DNA of 64,000 nucleotides, taken from assembly GCF_900101335.1 (NCBI RefSeq), contig NZ_FNKA01000003.1, positions 372,001-436,000 of the forward strand, written 5' to 3'. A program made the translations under genes and the position numbers. Source of the DNA: Quadrisphaera sp. DSM 44207. Lineage in GTDB: Bacteria > Actinomycetota > Actinomycetes > Actinomycetales > Quadrisphaeraceae. Positions within the stretch are counted from its first letter, which is position 1. The number at the start of each line of letters is the position of its first letter. Under the pieces are notes generated by a model, which was given only the letters and a program-made list of their open reading frames with translations, had not been told where the DNA came from and did no database searches. Below, one piece after another: positions 45,668 through 56,106 of this stretch.

Positions 45668-45750
45668 GTCGTGCCGCGCCGCCCGTCAGCGTCGTGCCGC
45701 GCCGCCCGTCAGCGTCGTGCCGCGCCGTGCGTCAGCGTCGTGCCGCGCTC
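45668..45750. repeat. 23-bp tandem repeat, about 3.6 copies
   Basis: GTCGTGCCGCGCCGCCCGTC plus AGC repeated at 45668-45690, 45691-45713 and 45714-45736 (two base changes), with a partial fourth copy. It fills the gap between the oppF gene and the LpqW-like lipoprotein gene. Its length is not a multiple of three, arguing that this stretch is not translated. Confidence 0.9.
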
Positions 45751-45797
45751 GGGCCCCCGCCTTGCCGGGGCCGGGGCGGCGGTGTTGCGTCGAGCGC

Positions 45798-47518
45798 GTG
45801 GACCCCGTGCGCGCACCGCGCCCCCGCACGGCCCTCGCGGCGGCCCTGGCGGCGGGCGTGCTGCTGCTGTGCGCGTGCGGCGCGCAGCCGGCCGGCGGCC
45901 AGGAGGCGCAGGACGCGCGGGTGACCGTCGCCGCCGGGAGCGAGCCGACGTCCTACGACGCGAACCGGGCCGGGGAGCACGTCGAGCGCAACCTGCTGGT
46001 GCTGGGCCAGGTGCTGCGGGGCTTCTGGCGCTACGGGGCGCGCGGCGAGGTCGCGCCCGACCCGGCGTTCGGCACCGTGACGAAGACCTCCGACGACCCG
46101 CTCGTGGTGGAGTACGCGTTCGCCGAGGGCGCGGTGTGGTCGGACGGCGAGCCGCTCGACTGCGACGACGCCGTCCTGGCCTGGGCGGCCGGGTCCGGTC
46201 TCCTGGGCGGTGCCGTCGACCCGGTCGCGGGCGCCGGGTACGCGGGGACGGGGGCCCCCGCGTGCGAGGACGGCGACACGGCGTTCACGGTCGCGCATCC
46301 CGAGCCGTCCGCGCTGTGGGACACCGCCTTCGGGCCGGGCAGCATCCTGCCCGCGCACGTGCTCGAGCGGGAGGCCGGCGTCGCGGACGTCCTCGCCGCC
46401 GTGCGCGGCGGGCCCGGGCACGGCCTGCAGGACGCCGCCCGCTGGTGGCGCACCGGGTGGGCGCTGGACCCGGGCGCCCTGGACCTGAGGCGGCTGCCGG
46501 CGTCCGGCCCGTACCGGCTGGCGGACTGGCAGGACGGCCAGTCGCTGACCCTGACCGCCAACCCCCGCTGGGCGGGCGCGCCGCCGCGCACGCCCGTGCT
46601 CGTGCTGCGCTTCGTCGAGGCGGCGCAGCAGGCCACCGCCCTGGCGGACGGGCAGGTGCAGGTGGCCGCCCCTCCCGCGAGCGCGGACGTCGTGCGGCAG
46701 CTCGAGCGCCTCGGCGACGGCGCCGCGGTCCAGCGCGGCCCGCTCGCGGCGTCCGAGCACCTGCTCCTGGACGTCGCCGGGACCTTCGCCGACCCGCAGC
46801 TGCGGCGCGCCCTGGCCCTGTGCGTGCCGCGCTCGCGGATCATCGACGCCGTCGTCGCGCCCGTCGACCCGGGGGCGTCGGTGCTGCGGGCCCGCACGCT
46901 GCTGCCGCACCAGGCCGGCCACGCCGATGTCGCGGCCGCCTCCGGCGGCGGCTCGCAGGCCGAGGACGTCGCGGCCGCGCGGGCGGTGCTCGAGGCGCGC
47001 GGGGCGCTGGGCACCGTCGTCCGCGTCGGCCACGACGGCACCGACCCCCGGCGGGCCGAGGCGGTCGCGCTGGTGCGCGCGTCGTGCGGGGAGGCCGGCT
47101 TCGACGTCCAGGACGCCGGCGGGGACGTCGGCGGGGACGCCGGCGGGGACGTCGGCGGGGACGCCGGTGCCGCGCGGCTGGGGGACGGCGCGGACGCCGT
47201 CCTCGTCACCGCGCCGTCCCCTCCGGACCCGGTGCTGGCCGCGCAGCGGTGGGCGAGCGGAGGAGGCGCGGCCGCGGGTGGGTACTCCAGCCCCGTGGTG
47301 GACGACCTGGCGGCGCAGCTGCGCCGCGCCCTGGACCCGAGCGAGCAGCTGGACCTCCTGGTGCGGATCGAGCAGGAGCTGGAGCGCGACCTGCCGGGCC
47401 TGCCGCTGTGGACGGAACCCGGCGTGGTGGCCGCGGCGCCCGGCGTCGAGGGCGTGGCGCTGCAGCCCGGCCCGGCCGGAGTGACCTGGAACGCCGAGAC
47501 GTGGTCGGTGGCGGCCCG

Positions 47519-47522
<4 letters not shown>
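45798..47522 (+). CDS. LpqW-like lipoprotein, SBP family 5
   Basis: 574 residues. A basic start and hydrophobic core lead to the lipobox LLLCACG (Cys about 28). The body is a divergent peptide-binding-protein fold: RVTVAAGSEPTSYDANRAGE, VVEYAFAEGAVWSDGEPLDC, LPASGPYRLADWQDGQSLTL and DPQLRRALALCVPRSRIID. In mycobacteria LpqW, an SBP-like lipoprotein affecting lipoarabinomannan synthesis, sits next to typA; here the gene is 1.5 kb from typA's end with only a Nudix gene between, so a similar role is plausible. GTG 45798 is preferred; the open frame further upstream is the 23-bp repeat. A 12-bp repeat (GGDAGGDV) lies near residue 440. Confidence 0.8.
47112..47171 (+). repeat. 12-bp tandem repeat, five copies, in the LpqW-like gene
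   Basis: GACGCCGGCGGG and GACGTCGGCGGG alternate over five copies (last one diverged), coding for DAGGDVGG units inside the C-terminal lobe. Confidence 0.85.
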
Positions 47523-47962
<440 letters not shown>

Positions 47963-48003
47963 ACTGGGACCTCCTCACCCCCGTCTGGAACGAGCGCCCT
48001 CCC

Positions 48004-49935
<1,932 letters not shown>

Positions 49936-49963
49936 GCCCCGCCGCCGCTCGGCGCGGCGGGGC
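49936..49963. terminator. Hairpin directly after typA
   Basis: GCCCCGCCGC (49936-49945) and GCGGCGGGGC (49954-49963) form a perfect 10-bp stem with an 8-base loop, immediately after the stop codon at 49933-49935. Confidence 0.7.
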
Positions 49964-49969
49964 CCGGGC

Positions 49970-49975
49970 TACGGT
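49970..49975 (+). promoter_or_regulatory. -10 box of mshB
   Basis: TACGGT ends 6 bases before the ATG at 49982; predicted leaderless transcript separated from typA by the hairpin. Confidence 0.55.
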
Positions 49976-49981
49976 GGCGCG

Positions 49982-51082
49982 ATGACCACCGCGCCCGGCA
50001 GCGAGCCCGGCCCCGCCCCGGACGCCGTCGAGACCGCCGAGGCGCTGGCCGACGACGTCCTGTCCGACGCCGCGAGCGTCGTGGACGACGTCGCCGAGCG
50101 GGTGCTGGACCCCGAGGACCTCGCGGCGATGGAGGCGCTCGACGCCCCGCGCCGGCTGCTGCTCGTGCACGCCCACCCGGACGACGAGACGATCGGCAGC
50201 GGCGCCACCATGGCGCGCTACGCCTCCTCCGGCGCCCACGTCGCGCTCGTGACGTGCACGCGCGGGGAGCGCGGGGAGGTCGTCGAGCCGTCCCTGGTGC
50301 ACCTGGAGGGCGACGGCCCGGCGCTGGCGGAGCACCGCACGCAGGAGCTGGCCACGGCCATGGAGGCGCTCGGCGTCGAGGACCACCGCTTCCTCGACGA
50401 CGCCCCGCTGCACGGGGAGCAGCCGGCCGACACCGCGCGCGTGCGCTACGAGGACTCCGGCATGGCCTGGGGCCCCGGGCGCGTGGCCGTGGCGGCGCCC
50501 GACACGGGCGAGTCCGCCTTCGCCCGGGCCGACCTCGACGAGGCCGCCGCCCGGCTCGCCGGGGTGCTGCGCGCGGTGCGCCCGCAGGTGCTCGTCACGT
50601 ACGAGCCCGGCGGCGGCTACGGCCACCCCGACCACGTGCGCGCCCACGACGTCGCCGTGCGCGCCGTCGAGCTGGCCGAGGACCCGGGCGCGGCGTCCGT
50701 GGCCGGCACCGAGCCGTGGTCGGTGGCCAAGGTCTACGAGAACGTCGTGCCGCGCTCGCAGCTGCCCGAGACCTTCCCCCTTGGCGAGGGGGACCAGCTG
50801 CCCAGCATGGTCGTCGACGACGACGAGGTGACCGCTGTCGTCGAGGCGCCCGAGCAGCTGGAGGCCAAGGTCGCCGCCCTGCGCGCGCACCGCTCGCAGG
50901 TGCGCGTGCGCGGCGCGGAGTTCCTCGTCGCCCACGACCTGTGGCAGCCGGTGTGGACGACGGAGGCGTACCGCCTCGTGCGCGGCGTGCCCGCGCCGGC
51001 GGGCGAGCGCGAGGACGGCCGCGAGGGCGACCTGTTCGCCGGCCTCGACACCCCGGGCGCGAGCCACCACCCGATCCCCTGA
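49982..51082 (+). CDS. mshB: Mycothiol deacetylase MshB (PIG-L family)
   Basis: 366 residues. The zinc site RLLLVHAHPDDETIGSGATM (HPDDE, about 61) and EPGGGYGHPDHVRAHDV (about 210) match N-acetyl-1-D-myo-inosityl-2-amino-2-deoxy-alpha-D-glucopyranoside deacetylase, the second step of mycothiol synthesis. An acidic ~55-residue N-terminal extension (ALADDVLSDAASVVDDVAER) is longer than in M. tuberculosis MshB. Mycothiol conjugate amidase (Mca) is a close paralogue and cannot be excluded from sequence alone, but the typA neighbourhood favours MshB. Confidence 0.9.
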   Translation: MTTAPGSEPGPAPDAVETAEALADDVLSDAASVVDDVAERVLDPEDLAAMEALDAPRRLLLVHAHPDDETIGSGATMARYASSGAHVALVTCTRGERGEVVEPSLVHLEGDGPALAEHRTQELATAMEALGVEDHRFLDDAPLHGEQPADTARVRYEDSGMAWGPGRVAVAAPDTGESAFARADLDEAAARLAGVLRAVRPQVLVTYEPGGGYGHPDHVRAHDVAVRAVELAEDPGAASVAGTEPWSVAKVYENVVPRSQLPETFPLGEGDQLPSMVVDDDEVTAVVEAPEQLEAKVAALRAHRSQVRVRGAEFLVAHDLWQPVWTTEAYRLVRGVPAPAGEREDGREGDLFAGLDTPGASHHPIP

Positions 51083-51139
51083 CGCGCGGCCCCCGCGGCC
51101 CCCGGTCGCCGTCCGCCTCCCGAGCCCCTGCCTCCTCAA

Positions 51140-51204
51140 CCGCATGTGTGCGCCCGACAGCGCTCGCCCCTGCCTCTCTCCCGCTGTCGGGCGCACACAT
51201 GCGG
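51140..51204. repeat. Perfect 23-bp inverted repeat with 19-base loop
   Basis: Left arm CCGCATGTGTGCGCCCGACA-GCG (51140-51162), right arm its exact reverse complement (51182-51204). It probably serves as terminator for mshB; the core CGCCCGACAGCG also appears, altered, in the small stem at 51222. Confidence 0.9.
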
Positions 51205-51221
51205 TCCCGAGGGCCCCGTTC

Positions 51222-51245
51222 CCGCTGTTGGGCGCACAACAGCGG
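51222..51245. repeat. 9-bp inverted repeat related to the previous hairpin
   Basis: CCGCTGTTG-GGCGCA-CAACAGCGG. The sequence GCTGTTGGGCGCACA resembles the right arm of the 51140 element (GCTGTCGGGCGCACA), so the two are likely related copies. Confidence 0.75.
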
Positions 51246-51297
51246 TCAGGTGGGGGCGCGGCCACCCGCGGGCGCGCCGTGATCACGGGCGAGCGGA

Positions 51298-51360
51298 CGG
51301 CGATCATGGGCGAGGTGCAGCCCGCAGTGCCGCCGGCGTGCGCATCGCCCATGATCACCG
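51298..51360. repeat. GATCATGGGCGA palindrome of the GATCATG family
   Basis: CGGCGATCATGGGCGA (51298-51313) pairs with TCGCCCATGATCACCG (51345-51360) with one mismatch over 16 bp. GATCATGG and GAGGTGCAG are shared with the element at 5229. Confidence 0.8.
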
Positions 51361-51519
51361 CACTGCGAGGCACGGGACGAGGACCCTGACAGGCCGATCT
51401 CGGACGAGCGCGACCGACTGTGACGCTGAGTAGCAGGAACCGCCCGTGGGGACGCGCGGTCGTTGCGCTGCGTGCTGAGGTGCGGTGCTCTGGTCACGAA
51501 CCGTGACGAGAGGGGCCCC

Positions 51520-53508
51520 ATGAGCGCGACCACCACCGCGACCGCCACCGCTGCCACCACCGCACCGACGCACCAGCGCCGGGACGCCGCGGACGTCGGC
51601 CGGGCGCGCGAGCGCCGCCGCCAGCGCCGCCTGGCCCGCCTCGCGCTCGTCCTCGCGCCCGTCGCGGTGTGGCTGTGGGTGCGGCTGCTGGGCGGGGACC
51701 CGGTGGGGCTGCCGACCCTGCCGGTCCTCGACCCGCTGCACGTCATGGCCGGGCTGTTCTTCGCCGTCCTCGTCGTGCTGCTGCTGGCGCAGGTCCTGGT
51801 GTCCGGGCGCTCGCCGCACGTGGTCTACCGGCCCGAGCAGATCGACGTGCGCATGGACGACGTCAAGGGCCTGGCGCCGGTGAAGGAGGACGTCCAGCGC
51901 TCCCTGGACCTCTTCCTCGCCGCCCGCACCTTCCGCCGCGAGATGGGCGGGACGCCGCGGCGCGGTCTGCTCTTCGAGGGCGCCCCGGGCACCGGCAAGA
52001 CGCACATGGCCAAGGCCATGGCCGCCGAGGCGGGCGTGCCGTTCCTCTACGTCTCGGGCACGAGCTTCCAGTCGATGTACTACGGCGCGACGGCCCGGAA
52101 GATCCGCGCCTACTTCAAGGCCCTGCGCAGGGCCGCGCGCGCCGAGGGCGGGGCCATCGGGTTCATCGAGGAGATCGACGCGATCGCGACGGTGCGCTCG
52201 GGCATGCCGATGACCGCCGCGCCCGTGCCGGCCCGGGCCACCGCGGCCGGCGCCTCCGGCCTCACCGCCTGCGGCGGCCTGGAGGGCCTGCCCGTCCTCG
52301 TCAGCCGCGCGGCACCGGCGGCGACCGTCACGAACGCCGCCGTCACCGAGGGCGTCGGGGGAGTGGTCAACGAGCTGCTCGTGCAGATGCAGTCCTTCGA
52401 CGAGCCGACCGGGTGGCAGAAGGCCCGCGGCGCCGTCACCGACGCCGTGAACCTGCTGCTGCCCGCGCACCGGCAGCTGCCGCGCCCGCGCACCGAGCCC
52501 GTCGACGTCCTGCTCATCGCCGCCACCAACCGCGCGGACGCCCTCGACCCGGCGCTGCTGCGCCCGGGCCGCTTCGACCGCCGGCTCGCCTTCGACCTGC
52601 CCGACCGGGCCGGGCGGCGCGAGATCGTCGACCACTACCTGGCCCGCAAGGCCCACGAGGCCGAGCTGGACGACCCCGAGCGCCGCGACGCCCTGGCGGG
52701 CATCACCTCCGGCTACAGCCCGGTGATGGTCGAGCACCTGCTCGACGAGGCGCTCGTCAACGCGGTGCGCCGCGGCGCGGGCGCGATGGACTGGAAGGAC
52801 GTCGAGCACGCGCGCCTGGTCACGGAGGTCGGTCTCGGCGCGCCGGTCGGCTACACCGAGCACGAGGCGCGGCTGATCGCCACCCACGAGGCCGGGCACG
52901 CCGTCGTCGCCTTCCTCGTCGCCCCGCACCGGCGCCTGGAGGTCCTCACCATCGTCAAGCGCGCCGGCGCCCTCGGCCTGCTCGCGCACGGGGACGCCGA
53001 GGACGTCTACACGCGCTCGAAGAGCGAGCTGACCGGCCTGATCCGGATCGCGATGGGCGGCCAGGTCGCCGAGGAGCTGTTCTTCGGCGAGGTCTCCACC
53101 GGCCCGAGCGGGGACCTGCACCACGCCACCGGCGTGGCCGCGCAGATGGTCGGGGCCGCCGGCATGGGGGAGACCCTGATCTCCTTCGCGGCCATCGAGG
53201 CGAGCCCGCTCGCGGGCGACGGCCTGGTGGCCCGGGTCCTCGGGGACGCGCAGGGGCGCGCCGCGGTCGAGGAGCTGCTGCAGGCCCAGCGCGAGCACGT
53301 GCGCGTGCTGCTGCGCGAGAACCTCGTGCTCGTCGAGGCCCTGCGCGACGCGCTGCTGGAGCGCCACGAGCTCGTCGGGCACGAGATCACCGACGTCCTG
53401 CTCGGCGTGCGCGCCGCGGCACCGACCGCCCCGACCGCCCCGACCGCCCCGACCGCCCCGACCGCCGCCGACCCGGCCGACGGGCAGGCCCCTACGCTGC
53501 GCGGGTGA
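51520..53508 (+). CDS. FtsH-like AAA+ metalloprotease, divergent
   Basis: 662 residues. Two membrane helices (LARLALVLAPVAVWLWVRLL; VMAGLFFAVLVVLLLAQVLV), AAA module with Walker A GAPGTGKTHMAKAM (~154), pore loop FQSMYYGATARK, Walker B GFIEEIDAI (Glu where FtsH has Asp), second region ATNRADALDPALLRPGRFDR with the arginines kept, and the peptidase site THEAGHAVVAF (HExxH, His ~456) with STGPSGDLHHAT carrying the third ligand Asp. Insertions of ~50 and ~30 residues interrupt the AAA domain after Walker B. The C-terminus ends in a PTA repeat. Length is near FtsH, but these changes mark a separate subfamily of membrane protease. Confidence 0.9.
   Translation: MSATTTATATAATTAPTHQRRDAADVGRARERRRQRRLARLALVLAPVAVWLWVRLLGGDPVGLPTLPVLDPLHVMAGLFFAVLVVLLLAQVLVSGRSPHVVYRPEQIDVRMDDVKGLAPVKEDVQRSLDLFLAARTFRREMGGTPRRGLLFEGAPGTGKTHMAKAMAAEAGVPFLYVSGTSFQSMYYGATARKIRAYFKALRRAARAEGGAIGFIEEIDAIATVRSGMPMTAAPVPARATAAGASGLTACGGLEGLPVLVSRAAPAATVTNAAVTEGVGGVVNELLVQMQSFDEPTGWQKARGAVTDAVNLLLPAHRQLPRPRTEPVDVLLIAATNRADALDPALLRPGRFDRRLAFDLPDRAGRREIVDHYLARKAHEAELDDPERRDALAGITSGYSPVMVEHLLDEALVNAVRRGAGAMDWKDVEHARLVTEVGLGAPVGYTEHEARLIATHEAGHAVVAFLVAPHRRLEVLTIVKRAGALGLLAHGDAEDVYTRSKSELTGLIRIAMGGQVAEELFFGEVSTGPSGDLHHATGVAAQMVGAAGMGETLISFAAIEASPLAGDGLVARVLGDAQGRAAVEELLQAQREHVRVLLRENLVLVEALRDALLERHELVGHEITDVLLGVRAAAPTAPTAPTAPTAPTAADPADGQAPTLRG
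53425..53460 (+). repeat. 9-bp tandem repeat at the protease C-terminus
   Basis: ACCGCCCCG repeated four times encodes (TAP)n just before the end of the FtsH-like protein. Confidence 0.85.
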
Positions 53509-54089
53509 GCGAGCTGAGCCGCCGCACGGCCCCCGAGGCGGTCGGCCCCCCGGTCGACCCCCAGGACTTCCGGACGGCGGTCTCGGGCGTCGCGGGCCAC
53601 GTGGCCGTCGCCTCCACCACGCTGCGGCGGATGGACCACGCCATCACCGTGACCTCCTACACCTGGGTCTCGCTCGACCCGCCCCTGCTGCTGGTGTGCG
53701 TGCACGAGGACGCCCGCTTCCTCGACGCCGTCCTGGAGACCGGCACCTGGGGGCTCAGCGTCCTCGGCGAGGGCGGGCGCCGGGCGGCGGAGTGGCTGGC
53801 CACCCCGGGCCGGCCCGTGGTCGACCAGCTGGCCCGCGTGCCGCACTCGCGCGGCCCCGCGACCGGCGCGCCGCTCGTGGACGGCGCCCTGCTGGCCTTC
53901 GAGTGCCGCACCACGGCCACCCACCCCGGCGGGGACCACGTCGTCGTGGTCGGCGAGGTGGTCGGGATCACCCGCCCCGCCGTCCCGGCCGACGCGCCGG
54001 GCGGCGTCCCGGCCGGCGCGGCCCCGCCTGGCCCGACCCCACCGGGCCCGCTCGTGCGCTACCTCAGCGAATACCGGCGGTTGGCGTGA
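53505..54089 (+). CDS. Flavin reductase family (FMN-binding) protein
   Basis: 194 residues. DPQDFRTAVSGVAGHVAVAS, ITVTSYTWVSLDPPLLLVCV and SVLGEGGRRAAEWLATPGRP match the split-barrel flavin reductases that supply FMNH2 to monooxygenases. GTG 53505 overlaps the protease stop and a TACGCT box (53493-53498) ends 6 bases before it, so it may be both coupled and independently transcribed. A Pro/Ala/Gly insertion near residue 170 is not typical. The partner monooxygenase is not nearby. Confidence 0.9.
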   Translation: MSELSRRTAPEAVGPPVDPQDFRTAVSGVAGHVAVASTTLRRMDHAITVTSYTWVSLDPPLLLVCVHEDARFLDAVLETGTWGLSVLGEGGRRAAEWLATPGRPVVDQLARVPHSRGPATGAPLVDGALLAFECRTTATHPGGDHVVVVGEVVGITRPAVPADAPGGVPAGAAPPGPTPPGPLVRYLSEYRRLA

Positions 54090-54155
54090 GCGCGATCTAG
54101 CATCGCTGGAGTCCGTGCGCCACCTGGAGCGCCCGGCCGGACGGCAGGGGGACGG

Positions 54156-56051
54156 GTGAGCACCGCGACGACGAGGCGTGAGACGAGGGCCGAGCGGTCG
54201 CGCGACGGCTCCGCGCCGCGCTGGCGGCGCCGTGCCGTCCTCCTGCCCACCGTGGCCGGCGCCGTGGTCCTCGGCTACGGCGGCGCGGCGTGGGCGCTGG
54301 GCGACCAGGTGCCGCGCTCGACCACCGTGGCCGGCGTCGACGTCGGCGGCCTGCAGCGCGAGGCCGCCGCGCGGGCCCTGGCCGACGGCCTGCAGCGCGC
54401 GGGCACCGAGTTCCTCGACGTGCGCGTCGGGCACGCCGAGGGCCAGCTCGACCCGGCCCGGGCGGGCCTGGCGCTCGACGCCGCCGCGAGCGTGGACGCC
54501 GCCGCCGGCGCCCCCGCCGACCCGCGCACCCTGTGGCGCCACCTGGTCGGCGGCGGGGACGTCGCACCCGTCACGGACGTCGACGAGGGCGCGCTGGCCA
54601 CCGAGCTGCAGGCCCTGGCCGCGCAGGTCGACGTCGCGCCCGTCGAGGGCGCCGTCACCTTCGACGGCGGCGTCGCGACCCCCACCGCGCCCGCGGCCGG
54701 CCTCGCGCTGCAGGTGGAGCAGGCCGCCGGCGTCCTCGCCGACGGCTGGCTGACCGCGGCCCAGCCGCTGCGGCTGCCGGCCACCGAGCAGCAGCCCGCC
54801 GTGGGGCAGGAGGCCGTCGACGAGGCCATGGCCTCCTTCGGCCAGCCCGCGACGTCCGGGCCGCTGACCGTGGTCGTCGCCGGCTCGCGCGTGGAGCTGT
54901 CGCCCGCGGCGGTCGCGCCGGCCCTGTCCTTCGCCGCCGAGGACGGGCGCCTGCGCCCGCAGGTGGACGGCGAGCTGCTCGGCGCCGCCGTGCAGGAGGC
55001 CGACCCGGACGCGTTCGTCGCGGCGAAGGACGCGAGCGTCGAGATCCGCGACGGGAAGCCGGTCGTGGTGCCCGCGGTGGACGGCGAGCGCCTCGACCCC
55101 GGCCCGCTCGCCGAGGCGGCCCTGAGCGCCCTGGCCAGCGAGGAGCAGGCGGAGCGCACCGTCACCGCGACCGTCGCCCCGGCCGAGGCGGAGCTGACGA
55201 CGGAGGAGGCCGGTGCCCTCGGCGTCGTCGAGGTCGTCTCGGAGTTCTCCACCCAGCTGACGCCCGACCCGCTGCGCACGGAGAACCTGCAGACGGCGTC
55301 CGCGAGGGTCGACGGCACCCTGCTCATGCCGGGGGAGGTGTTCAGCCTCAACGACGCGCTCGGGCGGCGCACCGCGGAGAACGGCTACCACCAGGCGCCG
55401 GTGATCTCCGGCGGCCGCCTGGCGATGGACTTCGGCGGCGGCGTCTCGCAGATGGCGACCACCCTGTTCAACGCCGTCTTCTTCGCCGGCCTGGAGGACG
55501 TGGAGCACAAGCCCCACTCCTTCTACATCTCCCGCTACCCCGAGGGCCGCGAGGCGACGGTCAACTACGGCACGATCGACATGCGCTTCCGCAACGACTC
55601 CGAGCACGCGGTGCTGATGCAGACCTGGGTCGGCGGCGGGCAGCTGCACGCGCGCTTCTGGAGCACGAAGACGTGGGACGTCGAGGCCTCCAAGAGCGCG
55701 CGGCGCAACGTCGTGCAGCCGAAGACGATCGTCGACGACTCCGAGGGATGCGTGCCGCAGTCCCCGCACGTCGGCTTCGACGTCACGGTCACGCGCACCT
55801 TCCTGCGGGACGGGCAGGTGGCGCGCACGGAGGACTTCAGCACCCGGTACGTCCCCGAGGACTCCGTCCGGTGCGTCGACCCGCAGGAGCAGGCCGAGCC
55901 CGCGCCGGCCGACGGCGCCGCACCCGACGCGTCCTCCGGAGCGGGGTCCGGGGCGGCCCCGGACCCCGGCCCGGACGCCGGGTCCGACCCGGCGTCCGAC
56001 CCCGAGGACGCCACGGCGGCGCCGAGCCCGCAGACCGAGCCGGCCGGCTGA
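54156..56051 (+). CDS. VanW family protein with peptidoglycan-binding repeats
   Basis: 631 residues. One N-terminal helix (RAVLLPTVAGAVVLGYGGAA) anchors the protein; residues 60-330 contain PG_binding_4-like modules (VAGVDVGGLQREAAARALAD, a second near VSEF); the VanW domain spans about 365-530 (LLMPGEVFSLNDALGRRTAE, NGYHQAPVISGGRLAMDFGG, GVSQMATTLFNAVFFAGLED). The Asp/Pro/Ala-rich tail is disordered. VanW's biochemical role is unknown, but the family is associated with the cell wall. GTG 54156 follows CAGGGGG. The stop lies in the left arm of a bidirectional terminator. Confidence 0.93.
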   Translation: MSTATTRRETRAERSRDGSAPRWRRRAVLLPTVAGAVVLGYGGAAWALGDQVPRSTTVAGVDVGGLQREAAARALADGLQRAGTEFLDVRVGHAEGQLDPARAGLALDAAASVDAAAGAPADPRTLWRHLVGGGDVAPVTDVDEGALATELQALAAQVDVAPVEGAVTFDGGVATPTAPAAGLALQVEQAAGVLADGWLTAAQPLRLPATEQQPAVGQEAVDEAMASFGQPATSGPLTVVVAGSRVELSPAAVAPALSFAAEDGRLRPQVDGELLGAAVQEADPDAFVAAKDASVEIRDGKPVVVPAVDGERLDPGPLAEAALSALASEEQAERTVTATVAPAEAELTTEEAGALGVVEVVSEFSTQLTPDPLRTENLQTASARVDGTLLMPGEVFSLNDALGRRTAENGYHQAPVISGGRLAMDFGGGVSQMATTLFNAVFFAGLEDVEHKPHSFYISRYPEGREATVNYGTIDMRFRNDSEHAVLMQTWVGGGQLHARFWSTKTWDVEASKSARRNVVQPKTIVDDSEGCVPQSPHVGFDVTVTRTFLRDGQVARTEDFSTRYVPEDSVRCVDPQEQAEPAPADGAAPDASSGAGSGAAPDPGPDAGSDPASDPEDATAAPSPQTEPAG

Positions 56052-56106
56052 GCCGGGCGGCGCCGAGCCCGACGGGGCCGCGCGGCTCGGCGCCGCCCGG
56101 CTCAGC
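56047..56106. terminator. Perfect 23-bp bidirectional terminator
   Basis: Arms 56047-56069 (begins GCTGAGCCGGGCGGCG) and 56084-56106 are exact reverse complements with a 14-base loop. The left arm contains the stop codon of the VanW gene (56049-56051) and the right arm the stop of the minus-strand acetyltransferase (56102-56104). Confidence 0.92.

Larger units (their letters stand above)
51083..51519. other. 437-base intergenic region packed with palindromes
   Basis: No gene-like reading frame is seen between mshB and the FtsH-like gene. It holds three inverted-repeat elements (listed separately) plus an extra GTGATCACGGGCGAG copy at 51281-51295. The last ~100 bases before 51520 form the leader of the FtsH-like gene. 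Confidence 0.7.
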
